37,201 bases of DNA from a virus, in the IMG/VR virus record IMGVR_UViG_3300035670_000668, positions 1 through 37,201 of that record. The stretch is one strand, 5' to 3'. A program made the position numbers and the translations under genes. The notes beneath the pieces were generated by a model. The model was not told the origin of the DNA, made no database searches, and saw only the letters and a program-made list of their open reading frames with translations. Below are positions 14,502-22,264 of the stretch, one piece after another (within the stretch, counting starts at the first letter, position 1; every line of letters starts with the position of its first letter).

Positions 14502-15857
14502 ATGCTTAAAGTAGTATTAGCCTTTACAATCTTAATTGGTTTAGTAACACCAAGCCTTGCACAAAATGTTGCACCAATAGATCAAGGAAATTACGATGGT
14601 GGTCGTACCTTGGTCGATACAAACAGTACTAGCACTAGTATAAGTACTGTAAATACTAATAATACTAGTACTAGTAATACAAATAGCACTAGTCTTAGTA
14701 CAGTAAATAGTACAAGTACCAATACTAATACTAGTACAAATGTAAATACTAATAACAATATTCAAAGTGGTACTTTAACTAATATTAACAATAATAATCT
14801 TAGTGGAAGTGTTACTTACACTAATAATAACAACAATGTTCAAAGTGGTACTGTAACCTACAATAACAATAATGTTAATAGCGGTACAGTGACTTATAAT
14901 AACAATAATAACAGTACAAGTACAAGTACGGTTAATAATGTAAATAGTGGCACTCAAACATTTAATAATAACAATGTAATGAGTGGCACACTTACAAATA
15001 TTAATCAAAACACTACTACTAGTACTAATCGCAATGAAAATATAAATAGTGGTACACAAACTTTTAATAATGTTATGAGTGGTAACGTTACCTACAATAA
15101 CAATAATAATCTTAGCGGAAACGTTACTTATAACAATAATAACAACACTACTAGTAATAATACAAATACAAATATTAATACTGGTACTATGACCTATAAT
15201 AACAATAATGTATCAACCAGTACTAATACAAATATTAATACTGGTGATATGACTAATCGTAATATTAACACGAGCACTGTAGTACAAAGTACTGATGCTA
15301 CTAATAGAAATATTAATCAAAGTACTTCTATAAATCAAAATGTACAAACTGGTGATATGACTAATCGTAATATTAATACTAGTGCTAGTGTAAGCGATAA
15401 TAAAAGTACTAATATTAATAATAATATAAATCAAAGCTATAGCGATAGTACTCAAAGTGTAAAGACTGATAACATTAATACTAATATAAATAAAAGTGAA
15501 ATAACACAACGTGTAATACAACCACCACCTACTGCAATAGCACCTGCTATGATGAGCGGAGGCAGTCCAGATCTATGTACCACAGGTGTTAGTGGAGCAG
15601 CACAAACGCAAATATTTGGTATGAGCTTAGGCGGTACACAACGTGATATGAACTGTGAACGCTTAAAGTTATCAAAAACATTATATGATATGGGCATGAA
15701 GGTTGCTGCTGTTGCTACAATGTGCCAAGATAGACGAGTATTTGATGCTATGATGATGGCTGGAACTCCTTGTCCCTACGAAGGTGTAATTGGCGAAAAA
15801 GCTAAAGAAATGTGGTTGCAAAATCCTAATAAGATACCAAAACTAGTAGAAGGTTAG
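14502..15857 (+). CDS. Exported Asn/Thr/Ser-rich repeat protein with conserved Cys-rich C-terminal domain
   Basis: The 451-residue product has a Sec-type signal peptide (LKVVLAFTILIGLVTPSLAQ, cleavage near residue 21). From about residue 40 to 330 it is built almost entirely of Asn, Thr, Ser, Gly and Val, in short repeats such as SGTVTYNNNN every 11-14 residues, which suggests a beta-solenoid or amyloid-like shaft. The last ~105 residues are ordered: a PDLCTTGVSGAAQTQIFG segment, then DMNCERLKLSKTLYDMGMKV, MCQDRRVFDAMMMAG and TPCPYEG. I recognise this C-terminal module from other marine phages, without a known function. RBS AGGAG is upstream. The next gene starts one base after the stop. Confidence 0.85.
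   Translation: MLKVVLAFTILIGLVTPSLAQNVAPIDQGNYDGGRTLVDTNSTSTSISTVNTNNTSTSNTNSTSLSTVNSTSTNTNTSTNVNTNNNIQSGTLTNINNNNLSGSVTYTNNNNNVQSGTVTYNNNNVNSGTVTYNNNNNSTSTSTVNNVNSGTQTFNNNNVMSGTLTNINQNTTTSTNRNENINSGTQTFNNVMSGNVTYNNNNNLSGNVTYNNNNNTTSNNTNTNINTGTMTYNNNNVSTSTNTNINTGDMTNRNINTSTVVQSTDATNRNINQSTSINQNVQTGDMTNRNINTSASVSDNKSTNINNNINQSYSDSTQSVKTDNINTNINKSEITQRVIQPPPTAIAPAMMSGGSPDLCTTGVSGAAQTQIFGMSLGGTQRDMNCERLKLSKTLYDMGMKVAAVATMCQDRRVFDAMMMAGTPCPYEGVIGEKAKEMWLQNPNKIPKLVEG
14620..15515 (+). repeat. Low-complexity AAT/ACT-rich coding repeat
   Basis: About 900 bases of imperfect repeats, mainly aataacaacaat and agtggtactgtaacttat variants, encode the N/T/S-rich shaft of the exported protein. The opposite strand shows several ORFs here that are artefacts of the codon bias. 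Confidence 0.8.
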
Positions 15858-15858
15858 T

Positions 15859-17727
15859 ATGAAAGATAAGCTAATAACTTGGTTAATATTAGTAGGATTA
15901 ATGATAATATCTATAATACCAGGATTTGCACAAACACCTAGCATAGACATAACAGGTAATCTTGTAAATAATACACAAACTGCTACTGCTACAACATCAA
16001 CTTGGCAAAATGTAGTTTTTGATACTGAATTAAAATGTTGGGCACCTGGAGATGCTGGATATTGCGGACCACAGCCTATAGTGCGTCCAAGTGGTGATAT
16101 AAATTTTAGCTATGGTACCGCAGACATATATCAACGTGTAAATGTTGCTAAAGCACTAGCTAGTACAGGCTTAGTAACAACAGGATTTGTTTTTACTTGG
16201 CAGAGTAAAAATGGTAATGGTTGGGATGATGGTAGACTAGATCAGCTAGATGCCTATGTAAAATTATATAACACTGGGGATAGTAAAGTAATAGAGCAGT
16301 TTAATTATAACTTAAATACTGTACATGATTGGACAACGTATACCTGGAACCAAAACTGGACAAATACTAAAATAGGCTATCGTGGTAGTGATGTAGGAAA
16401 CGTGCAGTTTGGCTTTGTTGGCAGAGATAATAATTACTGGGCTGGACCATATGGACCTGAGGTTAATAATATAAGTTTTCAATTAAAATATAAACCTGAT
16501 CCATGCAAAAACAATCCACTTTTTAGCCCAGAATGTCCTAAATTTCAAGAAGAATTAGCAAAAGCTACTGCTACACCAACTACTGAAAAATTAGATCAGC
16601 CACAACAAAATGAATCTTTCCAAGAATCTAGAGATGGTTCTAGAGATAGACATGATCCTGAAATTGGACGTGATGATCCCTACGAAGAAGGCGTAGATTA
16701 TGGTAGCCTAGGTGTAGAAATAGGACTAACAAAAATATTTACTGCTCAGATTAAGCAAGAGGAACGCTCTGTAGAAATTGCCCAAGAAGCTGTTGAGCAA
16801 ACGGAAAAAGTTAGTGAACAGACTACTAAACAAGCAGAACTTATAGCTCGTGACAGTCAGCAGCGTAGTATTCGTGACAACGAGCAGTCACAAATAGATG
16901 GTCAGGTACAGCAAAATAGAAATCAAGAATCTATACTAGCTTTATTTCAAGGACCCAGTCTTAGCAGTAATGACAGAGCTTTTAAGCCTCCTACAGCATT
17001 ACAACAAACTTTAGATGTTTTTCAACAAAAAGACATAGGTCAGCCAGAACAACAGGCTAGACAAATAGTAGTTCAGCAACAGCAAGCCGAAAATATTTTA
17101 GCAAGTATTTATAAAAATAATCAAGAACAACAATCTTTAAATTTAAATACTACTAGTATATTACAAAATAATAGTTTAACTATATATAATGTTAGTGTAA
17201 TAAAAACAGAAGACATATTTGTACAGCCAGTGCAAAATACTGAACAGCAACAATTAGCAATTAGTTTACCTAGAGCTGTATTACCAAATATGCAGCCTTT
17301 GACTGAACAAATAACAGTACAACAACCAATACTACAGCTAAATTTACCAGAAATAAAATCTGTGCAAACTGAAGCGCCAGAAACTCCACAAGTAATAACT
17401 AGTTTTTTAACTAATAGAGCGGACCCAATAAATCAAGTTTTAGAGAATAAAACTGTTATAACATCAGAACAACAAGAAACAAAAGTTGCCAATATAAAAC
17501 AAAACGTTCAAGAAAATGATGCAGCAGTAGGAGTTTCTATTAATAGTATTGCTAAAACTCCACTAGGGTTTAATAGTTATTTAGTTGCATTAGCCGATGT
17601 ACAATTTTATCCATCAAAAGAAATTTATCGTAATCAACGTGTAGTAGACAATCAAAGAGCCCTTCGTCAATTAAGTAGTGATAAACTTCATCAAGAGATG
17701 ATAGAACTACAATATAGGAGTAGGTGA
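15859..17727 (+). CDS. Exported protein with beta domain and Gln-rich helical region
   Basis: The 622-residue product has a signal peptide (LILVGLMIISIIPGFAQ, cleavage near residue 25). A beta-sandwich-like domain at about residues 28-215 includes LKCWAPGDAGYCGPQP, FVFTWQSKNGNGWDDG and FGFVGRDNNYWAGPYG and ends with a Cys pair (DPCKNNPLFSPECP). From about residue 225 it is Gln/Glu-rich and mostly helical. A small C-terminal module holds TPLGFNSYLVALADVQFYPS. It starts one base after the Asn-rich protein and overlaps the next gene by one base, so these exported proteins form one unit. No known enzyme motif; the fold and role are unassigned. Confidence 0.78.
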   Translation: MKDKLITWLILVGLMIISIIPGFAQTPSIDITGNLVNNTQTATATTSTWQNVVFDTELKCWAPGDAGYCGPQPIVRPSGDINFSYGTADIYQRVNVAKALASTGLVTTGFVFTWQSKNGNGWDDGRLDQLDAYVKLYNTGDSKVIEQFNYNLNTVHDWTTYTWNQNWTNTKIGYRGSDVGNVQFGFVGRDNNYWAGPYGPEVNNISFQLKYKPDPCKNNPLFSPECPKFQEELAKATATPTTEKLDQPQQNESFQESRDGSRDRHDPEIGRDDPYEEGVDYGSLGVEIGLTKIFTAQIKQEERSVEIAQEAVEQTEKVSEQTTKQAELIARDSQQRSIRDNEQSQIDGQVQQNRNQESILALFQGPSLSSNDRAFKPPTALQQTLDVFQQKDIGQPEQQARQIVVQQQQAENILASIYKNNQEQQSLNLNTTSILQNNSLTIYNVSVIKTEDIFVQPVQNTEQQQLAISLPRAVLPNMQPLTEQITVQQPILQLNLPEIKSVQTEAPETPQVITSFLTNRADPINQVLENKTVITSEQQETKVANIKQNVQENDAAVGVSINSIAKTPLGFNSYLVALADVQFYPSKEIYRNQRVVDNQRALRQLSSDKLHQEMIELQYRSR

Positions 17728-18380
17728 TGAGTGAAGAAAAGGTAGACTTAGATAAGAAAGTTGAAGAACTGGAGGCAGCGGCTAAAAAGTATGCTAGTAA
17801 AGATACTGTTATTAGTGTTGGTGGTTATGATTTTACTCCTGCTAAATTAATGATTGTAGCCACTATTCTAAGTAGCGTACTTGGAGCACTTTATGGGGCC
17901 TTTGAAGTTTATAAAGACTATATTGGCATGAAAAAGAAGATCGCCGAATATGTTAGCCCAGATTTTAGTGAGTTTGACAAACGCCTAGCAGTCATTGAGG
18001 AAAATAGTGCAAAAACTGCTAAGGCTGTGCAAGAAGGCTCAGATAAAACTGCTGAGTATACACGCGATATTAAAAATGATCTTAAAGGTGATATACGCAG
18101 ATTAGAAAAAGTTGTTGAGTCAGTTGAAACTAGTAATAAACAACAGCAGCGTGAAATTGATAAAACTGTTACCGAGATTAAAACTGAGGTACGTAGTATA
18201 CAACGTGCAGCTGACGCTAGTTTAAATGCTGCTACTAAAGAAATGAATAAGATGAGTGCTGATAATGCTAAGGCTATTGCAGCAAATAATCGCGAAGTAG
18301 ATGCTAAACTCAAGGCATTAGATAAAAAAATTAATGATGACTTGAAAAAAGCACTAGATAATCCGCTAGCAAACAAATAA
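17727..18380 (+). CDS. Membrane-anchored coiled-coil protein
   Basis: I place the start at the ATG at 17727 (TGATG overlap) with AGGAGTAGG upstream; the GTG at 17724 is an alternative. The 217-residue product has a short charged N-terminus with VGGYDFTPAKLM, one hydrophobic span (LMIVATILSSVLGALYGAF, about residues 35-55), then a long Lys/Glu/Ala coiled coil to the end. Its orientation cannot be set from sequence. It is followed by a lipoprotein and a two-span protein, so it probably works in the host envelope with them. No enzyme motif is seen. Confidence 0.8.
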   Translation: MSEEKVDLDKKVEELEAAAKKYASKDTVISVGGYDFTPAKLMIVATILSSVLGALYGAFEVYKDYIGMKKKIAEYVSPDFSEFDKRLAVIEENSAKTAKAVQEGSDKTAEYTRDIKNDLKGDIRRLEKVVESVETSNKQQQREIDKTVTEIKTEVRSIQRAADASLNAATKEMNKMSADNAKAIAANNREVDAKLKALDKKINDDLKKALDNPLANK

Positions 18381-18387
18381 GGATATT

Positions 18388-18600
18388 ATGAGAATATTAT
18401 TATTAACACTACTACTAGCGGGTTGCAGTGACATGTACAGGTATCCCTGTCAAAATCCTGACAACTGGGAGCACAAAGTTTGTAAACGGCCTTATTGCAG
18501 TGCAAACGGTACTTGTCCAGAAGATTTAACTCCTTATGAAAAAGAACGTGTTACTGGTCCTCAACGACCATCAACAACGTCACCAAAGGATTGCAAATGA
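18388..18600 (+). CDS. Small Cys-rich lipoprotein
   Basis: The 70-residue product has a short lipoprotein signal, MRILLLTLLLAGCSD, with lipobox LLAGC (Cys13). The mature part contains four more Cys (YPCQNP, HKVCKRPYCSANGTCPED) and a Pro/Thr tail ending in DCK. It would be anchored to a membrane after lipid modification. Its stop overlaps the next ATG (ATGA). Its small size and lipid anchor would suit an o-spanin-like role, but a spanin pair already exists at 13202-13866, so it may instead be a superinfection-exclusion type envelope protein. Both roles are speculation. Confidence 0.78.
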   Translation: MRILLLTLLLAGCSDMYRYPCQNPDNWEHKVCKRPYCSANGTCPEDLTPYEKERVTGPQRPSTTSPKDCK

Positions 18601-19046
18601 TTAAAGATCTATGGGAAGGCCCACGCTATACTGAAGATGAGCTAATGGCCAGATTGAAGTTTATTATTGGCGTAGTGTTAGCTATGACATTATTTGGCAT
18701 TGTATTTGTTGTGTTATATAGCTTAATATTTGTAACACAACCAATGAATGGTATGAGTCCAGTAGATAATAAATTTTTTGAGTTAATTATACCAATAGCT
18801 ACATTTTTAACTGGCACATTAAGTGGCATTATGTTAGCAAGTGGTGATAAAGACGCACAAAAAATGGCACTACAAGCAGCAAACAAAGGTTGGGATAAGC
18901 CGCCAAGCCCACCGCCAACTATGATACCTACAGTTACCGTTGGTAATGGAGGTATTAGTATAGGTACCCCTGGTGGTAATCAACAAGTAACCGTAGGTTT
19001 TGGAGGCAAACCACAGCCACCTCAACCAACATTTCCAGAACTATAA
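18597..19046 (+). CDS. Two-span membrane protein, candidate holin
   Basis: The start is the ATG at 18597, which overlaps the lipoprotein stop and has AAGGATTGCAA upstream; a TTG six bases earlier is less likely. The 149-residue product has an N-terminal cytosolic-type segment (DLWEGPRYTEDELMAR), two hydrophobic spans (about residues 20-45 and 60-82) and a Pro/Gly-rich tail ending in PQPPQPTFPEL. Two spans with charged ends fit a class II holin, and no better holin is visible in the window, but similar proteins in other phages are simply hypothetical. It could instead be part of the envelope-directed set. Confidence 0.72.
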   Translation: MIKDLWEGPRYTEDELMARLKFIIGVVLAMTLFGIVFVVLYSLIFVTQPMNGMSPVDNKFFELIIPIATFLTGTLSGIMLASGDKDAQKMALQAANKGWDKPPSPPPTMIPTVTVGNGGISIGTPGGNQQVTVGFGGKPQPPQPTFPEL

Positions 19047-19059
19047 AGGGTTTTTAAAT

Positions 19060-19293
19060 ATGACAAAAACTTTATTAGCACTACTAGCATCAGCTTTTTT
19101 AGCAACTACAGCACTAGCAGATGCTCCCAAGAAAGCAGAAGAAAAAGCTCCTGCTAAAAAAGAAAAAGCTTGTATTGATAAAATAAAGGACGGCAAGCCT
19201 GTAATGGGCAAGGATGGTAAGCCAGAGCAAGTTTGTAAGGAAGTTAAAGTTCACGAAAAATTAGATGGTCATAAAGTACCAGATAAGAAGTAA
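19060..19293 (+). CDS. Small exported Lys-rich protein
   Basis: The start is the ATG at 19060 with AAGGG upstream; a longer frame from 19000 lies within the preceding gene. The 77-residue product has a signal peptide (KTLLALLASAFLATTALA, AxA cleavage before DAPKK). The mature part is basic: KKAEEKAPAKKEKACIDK, then a GKPVMGKDGKPEQVC segment and two Cys that could form a disulfide. It would act in the periplasm or outside the cell. I do not recognise a family. It closes the run of envelope-directed genes before phoH. Confidence 0.75.
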   Translation: MTKTLLALLASAFLATTALADAPKKAEEKAPAKKEKACIDKIKDGKPVMGKDGKPEQVCKEVKVHEKLDGHKVPDKK

Positions 19294-19320
19294 TCTTTGA
19301 CTAACATTACAAGGATTAAT

Positions 19321-19989
19321 ATGGGCAAGAGCAGTGCTAAAAAACAACGAAATGTAATCCCACTAGAGTTTGGTTTTAGAGATGTAAAGCCGCTAAATTA
19401 TATTCAAGAAACATATTTGCGTGCAATACATGAAAATGACATAGTTTTTGGTATAGGTAGTGCAGGCACTGGCAAAACCTATATTGCAGCTACTTATGCC
19501 GCCGGTGAACTATTTCATCGGCGCATAAGAAAAATTATACTAACTAGACCAAATGTTGAAACGGGCCGCGGGCTTGGATTCCTACCAGGTACCCTAGAAG
19601 AAAAATACGCACCATATTTAGAACCATTTAACGAAATATTTACTCGTAGTCTAGGACGCGGATTCTACGAATATGCACTGAATAAGAAAGATATAGAACC
19701 TAAACCGCTAGGATTTATGCGTGGAACTACTTTTGATGATTGCATAGTCTTACTAGACGAGGCACAAAATGCCACCAGAGATGAGATGAAAATGATCTTG
19801 TCACGCGTTGGTAAAAACTGTAAAATAATAGTTAGTGGGGATCAAGATCAAAGTGATATTGATAACAGTGGGTTAGAAGATGCGGCTAAGCGATTAGAAC
19901 GTATTGATGGCATAGAGGTTGTTAGATTTATGGACAGTGATATTGTTCGCAGCAAATTATGTAAAGATATTATAATGGCATATAGATAG
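19321..19989 (+). CDS. phoH: PhoH-like ATPase
   Basis: I start it at the ATG at 19321 with AAGGATTAAT upstream; a TTG at 19297 would add eight residues. The 222-residue product is a P-loop ATPase of the PhoH family. Walker A is FGIGSAGTGKTYIA, Walker B is CIVLLDEAQNAT, and GRGLGFLPGTLEEKYAPY and IIVSGDQDQSDI are family hallmarks. PhoH-like genes are frequent in marine phages. They are linked to RNA metabolism or phosphate stress in bacteria, but the phage role is not settled. It lacks the extra PIN or KH domains of PhoH2-type proteins. Confidence 0.92.
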   Translation: MGKSSAKKQRNVIPLEFGFRDVKPLNYIQETYLRAIHENDIVFGIGSAGTGKTYIAATYAAGELFHRRIRKIILTRPNVETGRGLGFLPGTLEEKYAPYLEPFNEIFTRSLGRGFYEYALNKKDIEPKPLGFMRGTTFDDCIVLLDEAQNATRDEMKMILSRVGKNCKIIVSGDQDQSDIDNSGLEDAAKRLERIDGIEVVRFMDSDIVRSKLCKDIIMAYR

Positions 19990-20001
19990 GAGTTTATAGC
20001 T

Positions 20002-20181
20002 ATGGAAACTGTTACAGAAGCTGTTAGTAAACTATGGTTTTTAGGGGCTGGAATAGTTGCCATAGCTGCCTACGCTGTTACACTTAAAGTGCGGTTAGAT
20101 TATCTAGAAAAAAATTATGATCGACAAATTACTGCACTTTGGGATCAAATAAATAAGCTAATAAAAGATAGTAAAAGTTGA
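20002..20181 (+). CDS. Small single-span membrane protein
   Basis: The 59-residue ORF starts at an ATG with AGGAGTTTATAGCT upstream, which supports real translation. The product has one hydrophobic span (WFLGAGIVAIAAYAVTLKV, about residues 12-30) and then a short charged helix (DYLEKNYDRQITALWDQI). It ends one base before the cyclase ATG, which lacks a good ribosome site of its own, so cyclase translation may depend on it. It could be a membrane partner for a neighbour or an unrelated conserved phage peptide. Confidence 0.7.
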   Translation: METVTEAVSKLWFLGAGIVAIAAYAVTLKVRLDYLEKNYDRQITALWDQINKLIKDSKS

Positions 20182-20182
20182 T

Positions 20183-21415
20183 ATGGAAACTAAACTAGCA
20201 ACAATTATTTGTAGCGATGTTATAGGCTACAGTACATTAATGCAAAATGATGAGATAGGTACATTACAAAAATTAGATGCTTGTCGTGCAACCATAGATC
20301 CGCTAATAAATAAACATAGGGGTCGTTTATTTAATACTGGTGGAGATAGTATACTAGTAGAATTTGCTAGTGCTGTAGATGCTGTGCGATTTGGTGTAGA
20401 AATGCAGTATGCTATTCAAAAACTTAATAATGGCATGCGCTGGCGTATAGGTATGCACGTAGGGGAAGTTTGGATCTACGGTACTAATCTAATGGGCGAC
20501 GCTGTTAATCTTGCTGCTCGTACCGAAAGTCTTGCCGATTATGGTGGTGTCACAATGACTGAAGCAGTTTATGCTTTAGTACGCGGTAAATTAAAAGACT
20601 ATGATTATATTAGTCGTGGAGTACAAGAATTTAAGAATGTTAATCCCATGGAAATTTGGAGTATTAACATTAAAGGTGCTGAAGCTAATCCACATTTAAA
20701 TAAGCAATCAAAGCCTACTAAATCTATATCTAATACAAAAACTCATCAAGAACTAATAAGTGCGGTAATTAATGATCAAGCAGCAAGAAATCGTACACTA
20801 AATGATGCCATAGCATTTAAACAGGATTGTAAGTATGGACCCGCTACACGTATTTTAATGTGGCGTAGCATTAAACAAGACAGTTTGGCTTTAGACGAAT
20901 TAGTTAATATGCTTCAAAAAAGCTTAGTTCCACTAGACTTAAAACCTTATGTATTAGCAGTATTTAAAGAAGTTTGTCAAAAGACTAGTAGTGAAACTGC
21001 TATAAAAATAGCCGATTTGGTAGAAAAAGATAGCAAAAGTTTAGCAATACAAATATTACGTCAAGCTGCAAAAGTTAATGAGCAAGCAAGTTATAAATTA
21101 GCTATGCTAGTATTTAGTGATCCACATAGTAGCACTAATGAAATAGATAATGTGATAGGTGATTTACAAGAAAACGCAATGAAACGTAAAATACCTGCTA
21201 TGCTTAGTTTAGGCAAATACTATATACAAATTGGTAATAAGAAAAATGCTTTTCGCTGGTTATACGCTGCTCGTGCAGAACACAATAATGAAGCACAAAA
21301 CTTACTAGAAGAATTGAATAAAACTATCAGCAAAGCTGAATTTAATAACTTTAAAACAGATGCCGATGCATTAGTAGATCAAATTAAATTTATTGATGAT
21401 AATAGGATGAGGTAA
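20183..21415 (+). CDS. Class III nucleotidyl cyclase with helical-repeat C-terminus
   Basis: The 410-residue product has an N-terminal class III adenylyl/guanylyl cyclase domain (about residues 1-175) making a cyclic nucleotide from an NTP. The metal-binding Asp12 (SDVIGYS) and Asp55 (TGGDS), the region IGMHVGEV, and the transition-state Asn109 and Arg113 (VNLAAR) are all present, so it looks active. The two base-specifying positions, usually Lys and Asp in adenylyl cyclases, are Asn51 and Asn102. The remainder (about 190-410) is alpha-helical with Sel1/TPR-like segments (SLGKYYIQIGNKKNAFRWLY). The catalytic domain is close to soluble cyclases common in Alphaproteobacteria, suggesting capture from a host. 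Such genes are rare in phages. Confidence 0.9.
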   Translation: METKLATIICSDVIGYSTLMQNDEIGTLQKLDACRATIDPLINKHRGRLFNTGGDSILVEFASAVDAVRFGVEMQYAIQKLNNGMRWRIGMHVGEVWIYGTNLMGDAVNLAARTESLADYGGVTMTEAVYALVRGKLKDYDYISRGVQEFKNVNPMEIWSINIKGAEANPHLNKQSKPTKSISNTKTHQELISAVINDQAARNRTLNDAIAFKQDCKYGPATRILMWRSIKQDSLALDELVNMLQKSLVPLDLKPYVLAVFKEVCQKTSSETAIKIADLVEKDSKSLAIQILRQAAKVNEQASYKLAMLVFSDPHSSTNEIDNVIGDLQENAMKRKIPAMLSLGKYYIQIGNKKNAFRWLYAARAEHNNEAQNLLEELNKTISKAEFNNFKTDADALVDQIKFIDDNRMR

Positions 21416-21419
21416 TTAT

Positions 21420-22055
21420 ATGGCTAAGACTTACAAACCAACAAGCGGCATGGCTAGTGCCGCTAGACGAGCACTTAAATGGAAAAGTGAAGGTAAACCA
21501 GGCGGTACGCTTGTTGGCTTAGCCAGAGCTAACCAACTAAAAGATCGTGATCCGCTTACTGCCAGTACAGTACTACGAATGTACAGCTTTTTTAGTCGTC
21601 ATGAAGTAGATAAACGTGCTACTGGTTTCAATAGTGGAGAAGAAGGTTTTCCTAGCAAAGGTCGTGTAGCTTGGGATCTTTGGGGCGGAGATGGTGGTTA
21701 TAGCTGGAGTAGTGCTAAACGTAATCAAATTATGCGTGAGCGTGAAGGTAAGGCACTACAGCTAGTAAAACTTACTGAAAAAGGCCTTGTAGCAAAACCA
21801 GTACGTATGATGGCTGCTCAAATAATTGAAAACTATGCTAATGAAAATATTAGTGAAGAACTAGAAGCTTTTGGTCAATTTATGTATCATGCAGAATTAT
21901 TACGTAATGATCACTTAGACGTATACTTAGTAGACCTACATCAAGTAGATCAACCATACCGCGATATACTAATTAATATTTTTAGTGAACTAGATAGTAT
22001 GGATGATGATAATACAGTAGACGTAGAGGATAGTGACCAAGATACACCACTATAA
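21420..22055 (+). CDS. Conserved phage protein with SAARRALKW / GRVAWDLWGG motifs
   Basis: The 211-residue product begins with a basic region (GMASAARRALKWKSEGKPGG), then TVLRMYSFFSRHEVDKRATG and KGRVAWDLWGGDGGYSWS. I have seen this ~90-residue pattern in various phage and bacterial proteins, often near head or DNA-handling genes, without a firm function. The middle is helical and the tail is strongly acidic (SMDDDNTVDVEDSDQDTPL). It starts four bases after the cyclase and is the last gene before the bidirectional terminator. It may be virion-associated or DNA-interacting; this is inference. Confidence 0.72.
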   Translation: MAKTYKPTSGMASAARRALKWKSEGKPGGTLVGLARANQLKDRDPLTASTVLRMYSFFSRHEVDKRATGFNSGEEGFPSKGRVAWDLWGGDGGYSWSSAKRNQIMREREGKALQLVKLTEKGLVAKPVRMMAAQIIENYANENISEELEAFGQFMYHAELLRNDHLDVYLVDLHQVDQPYRDILINIFSELDSMDDDNTVDVEDSDQDTPL

Positions 22056-22056
22056 A

Positions 22057-22086
22057 GAAAAAGCCCGCTTATAGCGGGCTTTTTTA
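22057..22086. terminator. Bidirectional rho-independent terminator between convergent operons
   Basis: An 8-bp G+C-rich stem, AGCCCGCT (22062-22069) with AGCGGGCT (22073-22080), is flanked by an A-run on one side and a T-run on the other, so it can stop transcripts from both strands. The TAA of the minus-strand gene (22084-22086) lies within its T-run. Confidence 0.93.
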
Positions 22087-22263
22087 TTTTACTACTTCTA
22101 AACTTGGAGGCTCTGCTTCTGGTTTTGGTAACTGAGGCTCAGCCTGCTGTCTAATTTTAGCACTTAGTGGGTTAGCAATTTTAGCTGGTAATTCTTGTAA
22201 TCCAGCTAAAATTGAATTTGCTTCTTGTAGTGTAAATTCAAATTTTAATAATGTATTTTCCAT
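22084..22263 (-). CDS. Small conserved phage protein
   Basis: The 59-residue ORF reads ATG at 22263 to TAA at 22084. Its sequence (ENTLLKFEFTLQEANSIL, LQELPAKIANPLSAKIRQQ, AEPQLP) matches a short protein pattern I know from many marine and T4-like phages ('F.FTLEE.N.IL..L..LP......L..KI..QA.PQL'). The function is unknown. It lies one base after the RNR stop and is the last gene of the minus-strand operon group, ending in the shared terminator. Confidence 0.8.
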   Translation of the reverse strand: MENTLLKFEFTLQEANSILAGLQELPAKIANPLSAKIRQQAEPQLPKPEAEPPSLEVVK

Positions 22264-22264
22264 A

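Noticed and set aside
14502-15512. Curli-type (CsgA) repeats in the Asn-rich protein
   Set aside because: The repeats lack the regular S-x5-Q-x-G spacing of curlin units, so only a general beta-solenoid or amyloid-like nature is suggested.
14541-15521. Several minus-strand ORFs (74-102 residues) opposite the Asn-rich protein
   Set aside because: They are artefacts of AAT/ACT repeats read backwards as Ile/Ser/Thr-rich peptides.
17918-18376. 152-residue minus-strand ORF opposite the coiled-coil protein
   Set aside because: It is an antisense shadow of Lys/Ala/Glu codons, with no ribosome site and the wrong strand for this operon.
19295-19326. TTGACT as a -35 before phoH
   Set aside because: At a 17-base spacing the -10 would be TATGGG, a poor match, and it overlaps the start codon.
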